From Kryptolebias marmoratus (Eukaryota; Chordata; Actinopteri; Cyprinodontiformes; Rivulidae), in contig NC_051440.1 in the NCBI RefSeq assembly GCF_001649575.2, forward strand, positions 15,908,533 through 15,972,532: 64,000 nt of DNA. Reading direction: 5' to 3'. This document shows, piece after piece, positions 25,501 to 38,000 of this stretch. Every line of letters starts with the position of its first letter. Within the stretch, counting starts at the first letter, position 1. Position numbers and translations under genes: made by a program. The notes under the pieces were generated by a model, which searched no databases, was not told the origin of the DNA, and saw only the letters and a program-made list of their open reading frames with translations.

Positions 25501-28500
25501 TGATAAAGGGATTATCTGGATGCACTAGAAAATTTTCAGATAGGATTGTTGCAGAAAAGCTCACAATACGTATAAGAAAAAAAACACATAAAAATCTTAA
25601 AAGTCCACTTTGGAAAAGCTGAAAGTTTGTCTCTGGTCCTCACAGTTCTGTGAGCTTCACATTGTTGTGAAGTTATGGATAGACCAAAAATAACATTTTC
25701 ATTAAAATTAATCTGGAATCATGCTGAACTTGAATCCTTTTGGAAGAACAATGAAACAATAGAAATTAACAATAGAAATCACTTGAGAACAGCTAAAGAC
25801 TCGTGTTTGGTTAAAAGAAACGTTTACAAGTATATTTTACAACAGTATTTTACCAAAATCTAATCAAGCAGGGTGCCTGATTTCATTTGCTTTGGGTGCT
25901 CTTTCTGTTTAATTATTTTAAAATAGTTGCAAATGGAAAACTTATTCTAGAAAGATTACAAATTCAAAATCTTTTTAGGACTTACAGTAAAAAATGTCCA
26001 AACCTTTGCACATGTTTTTCTGAAATGGATACATACATCACACGACAAACAAATAAACACAAGGAACCAAAGCGACACTCCTGTACACTTGCTGTAGAAA
26101 TTTAATTTAAAATTTGGTGACTAGAACTTCATCAGGCAAAAACCTGGGTGTCACTTTGCCTCTTTGGAGCTGTTCACAATAACAAAAAGTAAAAATACTG
26201 TATATGTTAAGTTATACTCAAATCCTTTAATATCGTTACCTTTAATGTCATTATTGCATACAATCACTCCTCAATAATAGGGGGTTTAATTTAGCTTTTT
26301 TTTAAATACAAAGTCTACCTGCTGCTTTTAAAACAGGTATCTAATTCTCTGGTTAGCTGGCTAAAATGAATCCAGTGGCATTTTTATACTAGTCCATACT
26401 TGAGTGTTGCTTTTCAGAATTGAATAGATTGTAAAGTATTCCTCGTTACAGTTTTTCACCTGAAAAAATCTTTTCAGACAGATCTGTTTCATTTTCCTGA
26501 AAGAAAACTCAGCAAACGTACGTCAGCCATCTTCTGGAAACATTTACAAAAGAACACTGTGTGACTTGCTTGGCAACACATCTTCAAATCCTTAATTATA
26601 TTATATTCCTGCCTTGTGGACTGTACATTTCAGTAGAATGTGGCGTGTTGCCTTTCTGGAAGCGAACAAGGATGCAGAGTTAATGAGAAAATAAAGCCGT
26701 CTTGTTCCTGCCCGTGAGGACTCATCACTGTAGAAATGTAGGTGTGCTCCAACACACAAAAGTTGTTCCAGCCCCAAAAGGATCTGAAATGTCTGCCCAG
26801 TGAACATTTCTAGCTGGGGAACCTTGAATGCCCATCAAAGCACTTTAGTATAAACTTAGATTCATGGGAAAATTTTGAGAAATGAGCTTTCGTAATGTTT
26901 CCATAACCTTTGCTGCTGCTTTAAAGCGACTGAGCGGCAAATGCCTAAATCCATGTGCTGCAAAGATGTTAAACTGTCAAGTTTAGACTGTTGGTTCCCA
27001 CACACTCACAAAATAAACTTGATAAACTGCATTACAGGTCGCTTTCAGGCTAAAATTTGAATTGTCAGTCAGATGACTTAAAAATACTGGAGTGCAGAGT
27101 GAGTTCTTATCGTGCTTTCTGGGTGGAGATTGTTTAGTAGTGAGCCTTTTGCCCTCTAAGGACAATCAGCCTCTTTACTGGAGAGCTGAATTAAATTTAG
27201 AGTCCATTAGCTGGTTTGTAGTTGTTACCACAGCAGCCTCATGGATCCGGACTCCTTCTGTTGGATGATGCAGCCATCTTATCCTTCTTAATTACCGTCA
27301 CACCCTTTTTATGTAGAAGGATGAAGCAACATTATTATTGATGCAATGCACAGTGTCAATTAAACATTGTGGAATAATATTTTAAAGCCACGTAAATGTT
27401 AAAAAATGGTTATTTTTTTAGTCTAGGGGGAAATTGTTGAAGATGTGTGAGTAGATGCAGTCAAAAGTGGGTAAAAAGCTTCATTTCCTGTTGAAGCCTT
27501 CATTGGATCGGAGTTCAGCTAAAGCTGTCTCCTCTGTTAGGCTTCAGTTTGAGTGTCATTTTTACTGCAGTATTATGAAACAGATTCATTATGATGAAAT
27601 AACTGGCATCTGTTTGTATACTATAAACAAAAGTTATGACAAAATCCAAAACCGATTCTGCAACTGTGCTGTTTTTAATTAACATAAGGCTTAGTTTATC
27701 TCTAGGAGGAAAATCAGGACAGACACACCACAGACTAAAGTGTATTTTTCTAAAGCACATTCACTTTAAAAAATAAAGGATGGAAGAAACCTCAAAAAAT
27801 GATCTTTATCCATTAAATATTTTTGTTAACTGAATAAATCAACTTTTTCAATTTACTGCATAGATGTCGATAGAATTACAGCAATATTGTCAACAATAAA
27901 TAATGGCCTAAGAAAGAACTTTAAACTTCTTTTATCAAGTCTCTCAGTTTTAAAGTTCCTTTTGTTTTTTAGGGTCTATAGGAGGCAGAACCGACCAGAG
28001 GAGGCATTAAACCAGTGTGAAAAGTCTTTGCAGCTGCTGAAGGACTCCAATAAGCCAGGGAAGACTTGTGTTGTCTATAAAGACATGGCCGCCATTGAAC
28101 AAGACAGAGGTCATTTGGACAGAGCTATAGAGCATCTCTCCAAGGCAAGAAACAATACACAAACACATAAAACCTTTTTTTTTTCTAATTCTAAACCCTT
28201 CCAAGATGTGGCAGGTAATTTCGCCTCTCCTTTGGTGGTATGTGATCTGTCTTATTTCACTTGGGTGTTTCTGTTAGGCTCATGCCATAGCTATGAGTCA
28301 CAACCCAGAGGGGCTAGAGGGGGCTCGGATCTCCCACAGTCTGGCCATGATCCTTTCTGCTGCAGCAGAGCCCCGTCACAATGGTGAGTTTATGCACAAA
28401 CAGAGGCAAGGCCTGAGTGACACACACAAGGGGCTAATTATAGGATTTGAATATCTCGTTGTCTTTCTGCATGACAAGTTCTTTAAGACGACATTATAGA

Positions 28501-31273
28501 AAGCAGCCATGGAAAAGCCTCTTTGTTTTCCAAGTTCAGGGCCGTTCCCAATTTCAAGGCAAGTGCGAGCTAAATGGCGCATAACATCTGGAAATGAGAA
28601 AACTTTCTGTGTCTAAAAATAGCTTTGGGTGCTTTAGGTGACAATGAAAGTTGTGAAAATCAGGGATTCTGTCAAATTGGTGCTACGGTTTATGTTCAAC
28701 TGTTCTGATGTACTTTGTTTTTGCTGTTGTAGATGCTGCGGGTCAGTACTTTGAGCAGAGCCTAAGTGCTTACAGGAACTCTGTAGGCCTGCAGGATCCA
28801 GCCTTCCTTACTGCCCAGGATGACTTCTGTCGCTTTCTTCTTATTAATGGACAGCAGGAGGTAAAACCCGATCACGTACCAACATCAATTAAAAATAAGA
28901 AAAAGACAGTCCCAAGACCTGGGTTTCCTAAAATGGAGAATAATCATAAACATATTTCTTCAACATACACCTTTTGATTTTTAAGATTTAATAGTTTTGT
29001 TTAAAGAAAACATGGAAACTAACCTCATAGCAAACCTTCAGGTCAAGCAGTTGAAATCACTTGTTTTTGTACAAGCGTTAAGATTTGATTTACGAACCCT
29101 GACTATATCCTAACAGAAATGTGTGGCGATCCAGAGAGCCTCGCTTGACTCTAAAAGATCTGCATTTGGCGACCTGAGTGCTGAGGTAGCAGACAGTCTC
29201 CAGCTGATTGGAAGTGTGGAGATGACAGAGGGCAAGATGAACCAGGCCCATAGGACCATGACAAAGGTAATCACATGTTACAGAACAAGCAGGCTGGGAT
29301 TAGGAGTCTTTAAAAAAAAATAGTTACTGTCATCAGACAGGATATTGTCCCAGCCAAGCTGTTGAAGGTTTTATTAAAAGGCCAGGAGTCGGGCAGGTTT
29401 GGCCCTCCCACAGCAGTGATACGGTGACAGGCCTGTCCAGAAGGCACACAAAAGAGTCCCTGTCATTTCGAGATGAGCTATTTCCATCGTCTCTATAGAG
29501 CTCGATGTTATCAGAGTTACATGCTAATCTTGGAAGGGCGGCAGTTCGCAGAGCTGCCCTCCCCTGGTGTAAAATATCACACAAAGTGACTTTGTGTTTC
29601 TTCAGCCCAGATTGAACCTGCCAGATGGGCAGTGTACCTTTGGAGAGAGGAAGGCGGTTTGCTAAACGCAGTAAATTATAGGGCCACTGACCCCAATTAG
29701 AGCGGTATGCCATTATGTCCCCTGAAGCAAAAGTGACATTCAAGTATCTTTCATCATATAAGCATTAAACAAATGTCAGTCTTTGTTTTGGTAATTAAAT
29801 CAACTTTTTACTACCCATACTGTAATTTACGTTGATTGCATCTTACATAATGAGTGGTGGGGTTTCGTACATGCTCTGTGACTGCAGATTTGGCACATGA
29901 GCTCAGTTTTCCCACCACAGTAATACGCACAAGGAGAGGGGCATAACTTCATTCAAGTAAAGACACGTCTCTAAGTCGAGTTGCTATGTTGCTTTGTTGA
30001 TGCTGTCTGAGCTCAGAGGGGGTCCAAGTACGACAGGACTCACTCTATCTGCACCACGTCCAACTCGTAACCTTTCTGAAGTGCCTTTACCAAAGCGGAT
30101 ATGTCGGGCGGGGGGGTGGGCGGGGGTGGTTGGTATTCCTGTCATCATGACACCACCTATACTCTGAGTAACCTTTGCTTTACCAAAAGGAAAACAACTT
30201 GCTTATACAGTGGATAACAGGACTCGAGAAACGCTAAAAAACAAAGAACAATGGAACACAGAGGCACACATGTGACTTTTCCCTCTTTCTTCCTATGAAA
30301 TACTGCTGAAAAAAAAAGGCCTTCCATTACATCAGCCATAGCAACAGTGAAAACATCCAAGAGGCCAGATGGATGTCTTCCAGATTAGCCTTGTTTTGCT
30401 TTCCTCAGTGAAGAGGAAAGCTGTTCCCTCCCTCTTTCCTGCTCTAAACATTTGCTTTCTGTTGTTGGTGAGGATTTCAGAAAAGGGAGGCAGTTTTTTG
30501 GGGGTTGTGTGTTGTGTCAAAATGTGCAATCGTGCTCATATGTTTTAAGTTTTCTGTACTTGGAATTTGAGAATAGTTTATTACATCATAGACCTAAGCA
30601 GTTGTAGCTCGTTTTTCAAACGTGGTTGGCCAAATTACGTCCAAATAAGAAAATGTTGCAATCACAGACTTTACTCTGTGTACTATTTTATATTCCTGAG
30701 GTCATCTTTGAGGGCACTCATAAAATTTCTGTCAGATCCGTTTGGTTTTACTCGACACTCCAGAGTGGTCGGCACAGGTGTTATCTAAACTGCTGCGGTG
30801 GTTATTTTGGTATGTTTAGTGCATTCACATGTTGCTAGGATGTGTTTCTTCCTCTGTGGGTATGAGTTGCCCTTCTCGTCCTGATTTTACCCCTCTCACT
30901 GTTACGTTTGTGTGTGTGTGTTTCGTTTTAGTGCCTGAAGATTCAGAGCTCGTTATATGGTCCTCAACACAAGAAAACAAAAGTGGTGCAGAAAGCTGTG
31001 GACATGCTGGCGAGGTAATCAGGAGAGGTCTAAATTGAGTTCAACGCATTTAACACAGCCAATCAGTAACATTATATTATAAAGTTCAAGTTCAAGAAAG
31101 ACTTTTAAGGAAGAATTTTATGTTTTAGTGATGCAGCCATTTGTGGTGTGGTTTTCAGGACATCAGAGGTGGTCGAGAGACAGCAGAGACCAGCCAGGAG
31201 GAAAACAAAGTCTGACACATTTACAACTGTACCATCCAGCGGTAACGATGAAAAATCCATGTCTGACTCCTAA
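19559..31273 (+). CDS. ttc23: Tetratricopeptide repeat protein 23 (11 coding exons)
   Basis: Coding exons: 19559-19617, 19807-19972, 21930-22053, 22186-22333, 22434-22559, 27982-28144, 28278-28383, 28733-28860, 29117-29266, 30932-31014, 31159-31273 (TAA). The joined frame is 1368 nt, 455 residues, close to human TTC23 (447). Recognisable segments include DLVRCVSLTRLVYG, AYLQFKGWGLQAQEHLAKAR, KAEQIMEELHQHG, RPEEALNQCEKSLQLLKD, AAGQYFEQSL and LKIQSSLYGPQHKKT. These are degenerate TPR helices in the same order as the mammalian protein. TTC23 is known to sit in the EvC zone at the base of primary cilia with IQCE, where it supports EVC-EVC2 and Hedgehog signalling. The start is the first ATG after the X-box; the exon 2 sequence up to about residue 75 is poorly conserved, so the N-terminus is the least certain part. 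Intron 4 is U12-type AT-AC, intron 6 starts with GC, and intron 2 holds a hAT element with an N gap. Confidence 0.92.
20340..21646. mobile_element. hAT-type DNA transposon in ttc23 intron 2 (interior is an N gap)
   Basis: The left end CAGGGGTGGAAATT and the right end AATTTCCACCCCTG are perfect 14-nt terminal inverted repeats. They are flanked by an identical 8-nt direct repeat GTAACAAG (20332-20339 and 21647-21654), the target-site duplication expected of hAT elements. About 570 nt of sequence is visible. The rest (20481-21216) is unresolved, so neither the length nor any transposase can be judged. Confidence 0.85.
20481..21216. other. Assembly gap (736 N)
   Basis: A run of N inside the hAT element. 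The open frames reported across it are meaningless. Confidence 1.
22334..22433 (+). other. ttc23: U12-type AT-AC intron of ttc23 (intron 4)
   Basis: The 5' splice site is ATATCCTT, exactly the U12 AT-AC consensus. The branch site CTCCTTGAC (22417-22425) matches TTCCTTRAC at 8 of 9 positions, and the intron ends in AAC 9 nt after the branch A. Joining GACAA to TCTGGAG gives AAT-CTG-GAG and keeps the frame into the next TPR segment, matching the mammalian protein without gap. No GT-AG pair here gives an in-frame junction of comparable quality. Confidence 0.88.
22560..27981 (+). other. ttc23: ttc23 intron 5
   Basis: A 5.4-kb intron. It contains a CTCF-like core at 22914-22930, an open exon-like segment at 23349-23504 (see findings) and a dispersed-repeat tail at about 24240-24430. 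A perfect 12-bp-stem hairpin lies at 25235-25262. The rest is AT-rich sequence with nothing that I recognise. Confidence 0.7.
24240..24430. repeat. Dispersed repeat fragment
   Basis: The purine-rich tail 'ACACAGGTGCGGAAAAGGAG' through 'CCAAAAGTGCTGACTGTGAC' resembles the repeat at 10560-11000 and common non-autonomous fish elements. Ends are not defined. Confidence 0.4.
29267..30931 (+). other. ttc23: ttc23 intron 9 with a candidate conserved block
   Basis: It includes a strikingly complex, repeat-free block at about 29340-29760 and a G-rich tract at 30105-30128. No alternative exon that fits the ttc23 frame is seen. Confidence 0.5.
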
Positions 31274-33023
31274 AGTCACTTTTCTGTCTTTTTTTCTTAT
31301 CCTGTAACTACAAAGTTGTTAAAAGTTTGAGTCATGAAATACAACATTTATAAATGACACTTTTCAAAATTTGTTTGTATTTCCTGTTATGTAATGTAAA
31401 AGAAATACTCAAACAAAACCTTCCCACAATATATTTTATTGATGCTAAGATAGTCATCCATTTCAGCCAAATTGTTTGCCATTTGTTTACAGAAATCATT
31501 AAAAACAAAAGAGATGTTTTGTCCATTCCACAAGTTTTTTTTTAGACATCAATAGCTTTCTCATCTTGGTTGTTTCAAAATGGCACCTGATATTAGGATA
31601 ATACTGAAGTGACGTGGAAACCTGGGGTATCTGGGCACCTAAACACAATCAATCCTCTTAAAAACGTTGCTTTACGTGTCTCTAAAACACAACTGGTGTT
31701 TGTGTTAAATATTGCATTTTTAGTGATTTGCACAAACACTGCTTGGAAAAGTGTAAACTCGTAGTGTTTCACGTCCGACTTTGCAAACAGCACACGACAC
31801 AACAAACCTTAGTGAAGACTCGGCGCCACTAAGCTGATGATCCGAAAATAGTCTCGGTCGTAAATACACTCTTAGGTCAGAGCAAAGTTGAACCCTGTGT
31901 GCCAACACTGTGATACCGAACAAATGTGAACAACCAGAACGGTGCCACAAACAACATGCATCAAAAAGCAGTTAGATGACATTTTTTTTTACCATTTTCA
32001 CTCAACGTAATTATCCAACTTTTTTCATTATTGCTCTCAATTTTACTATTACTTTTGGATTTCTATAGTGTCCTATAAAATATTGATTTCAAAATTCCCC
32101 ATCACCTATTCCAGCCTGAATGTTAACTGGTTCTGCAAAACTGTACAGTAACGTGGTACTGCACCTTGTAAAAATATACTTTACCAAACATGTTTGGACT
32201 GATCATGTTGATTAAATGTCTTTGTTCCACAAGAATTGAAAAATATACATTTTCTTTTGCTTGTTAATAGAGCTAAATAATCTAGAATATCAAGCAAAGT
32301 TATTGAATGCGCATGTTTCTGCCATATTTACTAAAGACATAGTTTTTCCTCAATCCCACAATAAAGTCTTTCGCTACAAGCTTAGCTACATTTTGCGTAT
32401 GTTTGTGATTTCTTCTTTAATTAACCCACATTTCTCAGGTTGTAGCATGTACAGACATCTTCCTAATTTGTAGAGGAGCCCAAGGCACAAAAACGGTTAA
32501 AACTCCAATCTGCAAATGGAGCAGAAGCACCTCATGACTCCAAGTGACCTGTGTTGGTCTGCATTCAATGTCGATCCAGAGGACTCAACACTATGGCAAA
32601 TGGCTGCGTTCATGGTGGTGTTACCTGAAACGTAAGCTGCTCGAGCTCGACAGAACAGTTTGAAACTAATGAAGAAATTACAAGAGAATAAACAAATCAA
32701 TTTAGAGATAACATGGAAGTTATGTAAAGGTTAAATGAAGTAACATGCATCAGCGTTTCCTACTGTAAAACATTGCTGCAGCATGTAGATATTTCAGTTC
32801 GAGCTTCATCTGGTTAATGTTTGTTAGTATTCTGTGTTTTGGTGACAGCTAACTGACTAAGTATCGTAAAAGTTCACAACAAACTCATTTTGGTATCTTT
32901 GTTTTTAGACATAAACAGCTCTAACTTGTGTATAATTGGTATTACTGCCTCACATGTGGACTGCTGCATTAGAGTAGCTTCTGTTTATCAATTTGAAAAT
33001 GTTTCTGAATATTTTTTTCCCCT
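31274..33023. other. Convergent 3' regions of ttc23 and synm
   Basis: The interval lies between the ttc23 stop and the synm stop. Candidate poly(A) signals for ttc23 are ATTAAA at 31498 and AATAAA at 32360. The sequence is AT-rich; open frames on both strands look random. The 3' UTRs of both genes must lie here, but their ends cannot be fixed from sequence. Confidence 0.55.
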
Positions 33024-35053
33024 CTAGTCTAAAGGGCCTTCAAGGTAAACGGTTGCCACTCGTTTTTCACTGGAAATCTTCACTGGGGATCCCAAAACGT
33101 GCGGCTGCAGCTCTGGCTCTGAGCTCGCCTCAGTGCGACTGCCCTGACCTTCCGTTTGAAAGGTAAACGACTTCTCTGACGGCTCCAGTTTGATGTGTTT
33201 TTCGGTGGTCTGAGATGTAGAATCATCTGTGCTACCGAAGCCTTCAAAACTCTCAACATGAGCGACCTCCTCTTCTTCGGAAACCCTGACGCTGTACCCA
33301 GCTCCTGCCCCTCCCTGGAAGGCCTTCTCAAAATCCAGGTTAGACGCTCTGAGAGCTTTCATGATCTGCTCTTCAGAAAAACTATCTCCTTCCTCCAGCA
33401 GTCCAGAGTCTTCTAGGGATTGAGAGACATTTACCTCTGCAACTATCGTCATGGTTCCATTATTGCTGGACTGTTCAACTTTTCTGACCTCCACGTTCTG
33501 TGCACTTTCACTGCTCAGTTGTGTGAGGAAAGCCAGTTCGTCCTTCAGAGGACCCGACACTGAACTTTGTAGTGTCTCCAGAGCTCCCTTCAGCTGCTCT
33601 TTGGGCTCCAAGGAGTCCTCCCTCAGGAACTCAAGCACCGACTCTTGCACAAGGGGTGAGACACGGACCTCTTCTTCGATGATGCACTCCGGAAAACTCT
33701 CTTTGGCGAACGAGTGTTTCCCTGACTTGTATTCATCACTTTCCTCGACAATCACTCTTCTCTGGGGAAGGCTCTCGTCTTGATAATACCTTTCATCTGA
33801 CAGGTCGTCTACAATGCCATAATGACCGTATGACATTATCCCTCCACCGTCCTCAGATTCAGATAGGTTTTCATCTGGCGTGGACACAAAATATTCACGA
33901 AACTCTTGGTCCTGGGAGAACTGTGGAGATTCGCTTTCTCTAAAGACCTCCTGAACTTGCACAGATCCACCACTGAACTGGTTTGTGGCTCCTTGGGAGG
34001 ATTTCATCTCGTCAGTCTTACTTTTTTCTTCTTGAGGAACATGATAGACATTTTCTATCTCCTCAATTTGGAAGTATGTTGAGGGCTCGTTTAAAGTGTA
34101 TCCCTTCTTCCCATCAGTCACCATCTCCTCATCACTGTGAGACTCAATAGGTTCCTCAATGATTTCCACATTGACAGACTTATTCTCCAAGTTTTCTGCT
34201 CCTTGAAGGCTGCTTAGCAGATTCTTAATCATGCTTCCTGTTGCTGTATCCTCTATGTCCTCTAGTGACACTTTCTTCACACCTTGGTTCAGGAGTTCTT
34301 CCAGGGCGGAGTCCTCAGAAACATCCAGCTCTTCCTCCACCTTAGACTCCAGGACGATCTGCGTCTTGGTGGTGCCATCGCTCTGCTCCATTTTCTCCAC
34401 ATGGTAACTGATCTTTGAGTCTCCCGATGAACAGACCTTAGCCTCTAAACCTGCTGGTTTGATCACTTTCTCAATTATCTCCTCCACTGAAACAGAGTCT
34501 AGTATTTTTTTCTCAGTTGAGCCTATGGAAGACTCTGCTCTCTCTTTGTCTTTGGACTCATCGCGATCACTGCCTCTCTCTTCCTCACCTGACACGTGCT
34601 TTTTGCTTTCTGTCTCAGTTTTTGTGCTGAGGCTCAGCTTCGGGGGCAGCACTACTCTTGCGGACTTGCTCTCGGCGGTAGTGCCGATCTTGCTTTCTGG
34701 AGGTACCTGCTTGAGTTTCAAAACGTGCTCCTCTGCCACAGTTTTCTGCACTTCTTGACTCATTTGATCGTGACTCGGACCGAGTTGTTTATCTTTGGTG
34801 GCGGTGGTAGCAGGGGCTGGAGCGGCACCCCGAGCCTTGTTGAATGAGATCATGTCCCTTCTGGACGCCGGACTCTGATGGCGAGCCCTCTCTGCGGCTG
34901 AAATAGGAATAACCCTGGGGGGACTTACGAAGCCAGAAGTAGGCACGGGGGATCTTTTTAGGTTTGCTGGTGTTGTGTAACGGATATCCGTATGTCGTCT
35001 GGTGGTCAAGGTAGAAGTTCTTGGAGTGTAGGTTTGGGCAGGCATCTTGACAT
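33024..35053 (-). CDS. synm: synm exon 4: long C-terminal tail
   Basis: A single 2030-nt exon encodes about 676 residues. It starts after an acceptor CTACAG, with the first two bases completing an Asp codon. It is rich in Glu, Ser and Lys and has a basic, Pro/Ser/Thr-rich beginning (TPRTSTLTTRRHTDIRY). This matches the large last tail exon of mammalian SYNM. The single HIKLEPSEKSFTFQ motif lies near the C-terminus. Confidence 0.93.
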
Positions 35054-38000
35054 CTGTAGTTTAAAAGTAGCATAAATGCTTATTAAACTACTGAATATTG
35101 TTTAGTATTTAGTCTCCATTATCTTAGTAGAAGCTTATCTTAGACAGGCCTTTTTGTGATTACATAAGTTCAGTACAGTACCTGTTATTCTTTCTCTCTG
35201 ATGTTGATTCACCCTCCTGTGAGCGTCCTGCAGATCAGCTCTTTCACTTTCCAGGAGAGCCCTAATCAGAGACAGGAGAAAATACTTCTAAGAATGCTGA
35301 CAAAGGAACCAGGGCATCCGTCGTGGTAGATATGAAATAAAGTCAAAGACATTTACCTCACAAAATGAAGCACGTCATTCACCTCTGCCATTTCAAGCCC
35401 CTCAAACTAAACACAACTGGCTTACAAGACTGTGTGAGTCCTGAACCTGCCCATATAAGGTAGCAAACATGAAAACCAGATCGAGTTGTTGTTGTTCTTT
35501 TTTTTTTTTTTTTACAGTTGTCGAAACTTTGTTGTAATTAGTTTAAACGGCTCACCTTCCCTTGACAGACACACCAAAGGTCCCTCTAAAAAGAACAACC
35601 TCTCCGGAGAGTGCCTTTCCAAAGACTGAACTAAAAATAACAACGACAATGCGGGGGGCTGTCCACACTCTTCTCCATAATAAATCTCACAGCAAAAAGC
35701 AAACTCGTAACACTCACAAAAACGCACACAAACTGCTGCGTCTCTGAGTAGTTACCCTCAAAAGCATCCACTTGTCGGCCTGCTGTCACATCTGAACAGA
35801 GAACAGACACCTGTCTCAGAAAGACAAAGCAGAAAACAGAAAGACGGATCACCTGTAAGCAGCCACCTCCATGCCCAGATCCATCTTCACCTGCAGGAGG
35901 TTCTGATGTTCTCTCATCTTTTCTTCCATGGCGCCAACCAGCACGTTCCTCTCGTACTCGAGCTGCTCGATCACCATCTAGACACAGAGAACGTGTTCCA
36001 GTTATGTTTATTTGTCACATTTTTATCCTTTTTTTAATTTTACTGGAGGCTATTTTGTGGTAAAGGAAGTCCTCACAGTGTTTTCTAACAGGCCCTCCTG
36101 GTTGGAGCCTCCACCACTTTTAGGAGACTAATAAGGATTTGTCAGGCTGACAGCTAATCGGTTTAAGTGGCTGCAGTAATCCAGTGACTGTAAATCTACT
36201 GACGGCCGGCCGGCAATTCAGTCTTTTCATGCAGAGGTCAAGTAATGCCTTTAAGGTATATTTGGCAGCTTATGGGAACTCAAACTGTTTTATTTAATAT
36301 ATAAGACAAGTTGAGTAAACACAAAATGCAGTTTTTAAATGATGACTTCATTTATTAAGGGAAAACCAATTTAACTGTGATTAACCATGTTTTTTATGGA
36401 AAGCTGAGCTCAGTTTCACTATAGCTACACCCTGTCCTGATTACTGCCAGATCTGTAGACTCGCTTAAATAGAGACATGATCCATAAATGGAGGAGACAT
36501 GGAACAGTGGTGAACCGTATCAGGAGAGGCCGGCCAACCAAAATCACTCCAAGAGTGCATCTACAACTCATCCAGGAGGTTCCCAGAAGAACCCAGAACA
36601 AGTAAAGCCCTGCAGGCCTCGCTTACATCAGTTAAGGTCAGAGGTCACGATTCAACAATAAGGGACAAAGGGCAAAGATGGCCTCCATGGCAGAGTTCTA
36701 CAGAGGAAACCACTGCTGAGCACAAAAGAACACAGAGGCCCATCATACATTTACCAAAAAAAAAAAAACATTTTAATGAGCCGCTAGACTTCTAGGAAAA
36801 TGGACTGAGGAGACAAAAGTGGAACTCTGTTTTTTGGATGGTGTTACATCTGGGGTCAAAAGATCATACAAACAGTCAAACATGGCGGCGGCAGTGTAAT
36901 GGTCTGGGGCTGGTTCGCTGCTTCAGGGCCTGGAAGACTTGCCGTAATTGATGCGCTCTACCAGAAAATGCTGAGGGAGATGGTTCCACCGCCAGTTTAT
37001 GACCTTAAGCTCAAGCTCCACCAGTAATTGCAAACGTTTGACTGCAGTTGTTGACACCAAAGGGGGCAGAATTAGGTTTAGGGGCATTTATCTTTTCACA
37101 TAGGGACTGGTTGGTTTGGCTTTTAGTAAAAGAAACCATAATTTAAAAAAAAAAAATGCATTTTGTGTTTTTTCTGGTTACCTTTGACATTAACAATAAT
37201 TTGAAACATGCAAGTGTGACCAAAACAAGGAAAAACAGAATAAATCTGTGAGAGGGAGACTCCTTTTCACAGGTTGCACTGAAAACTCAGAGATAAAGGA
37301 TGCCTTGTAGGTTCAGCACTCATTTGGGCCTACACTGTGGGGCAGACAACAATATTTAGATGAAGAATCAGACGATTAATAATTTATTCGTTGCAGCTCT
37401 GGGCAGTCAGTGGGTGTGGCTCGTTTGGACAGGCTGCAGTCTCTTCCTCACCTGATGTTCACCCAGGTCCACGCGGAACTGCTCCTGCATGGTCATCAGC
37501 TGCTCCTCCAGGCACATTTGAACCTGGCCCTGTTTCTCCGCCTCCGCGCGCAGCTTGTCCAGCTGGGTGGCGTACAGCATCTTCTCCCTCTGCAGGTCGC
37601 CCAGCCTCGCCTGGTCCGCCCTGATGGCGCGCTCCATGCCCTCCACCTTCTGCTGGTACGCCTCGAACGTCTCGATCCAGCCGTCGGAGAGTCCGCGGGC
37701 GTACTCCTGCACGTCCTCCGCGGAGACCACCACGGCGGGCCCGCGGTGCGTCTGCGTCAGCACGGGCGCCGCCCGGGACTCCACCTGCTGCCGGAGGCGC
37801 GCCACCTCCTGCCTGTGCGCGCCCTCCAGGCATTCGTACTCGTCCTGGAGCCGCAGGAGCCGCTGCTGGAGCTCGCCGTTGACCCTGCGCGCCTGCTGCA
37901 GCTCCCTCTCGCAGCCCTGCAGCTCGCCGTCGATGTCCCTGCACACCTCGGTCTGCTCGCTGCACGCGCACTGGACCGTCTGCAGCTGCCGCCACAGCTT

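Noticed and set aside
29333..29743. 136-codon minus-strand frame in ttc23 intron 9
   Set aside because: No recognisable domain and no splice partners. The region looks like non-coding conserved sequence.
37021..37068. Intact transposase in the synm intron element
   Set aside because: The C-terminal part is missing and the frame is broken. The copy is not autonomous.
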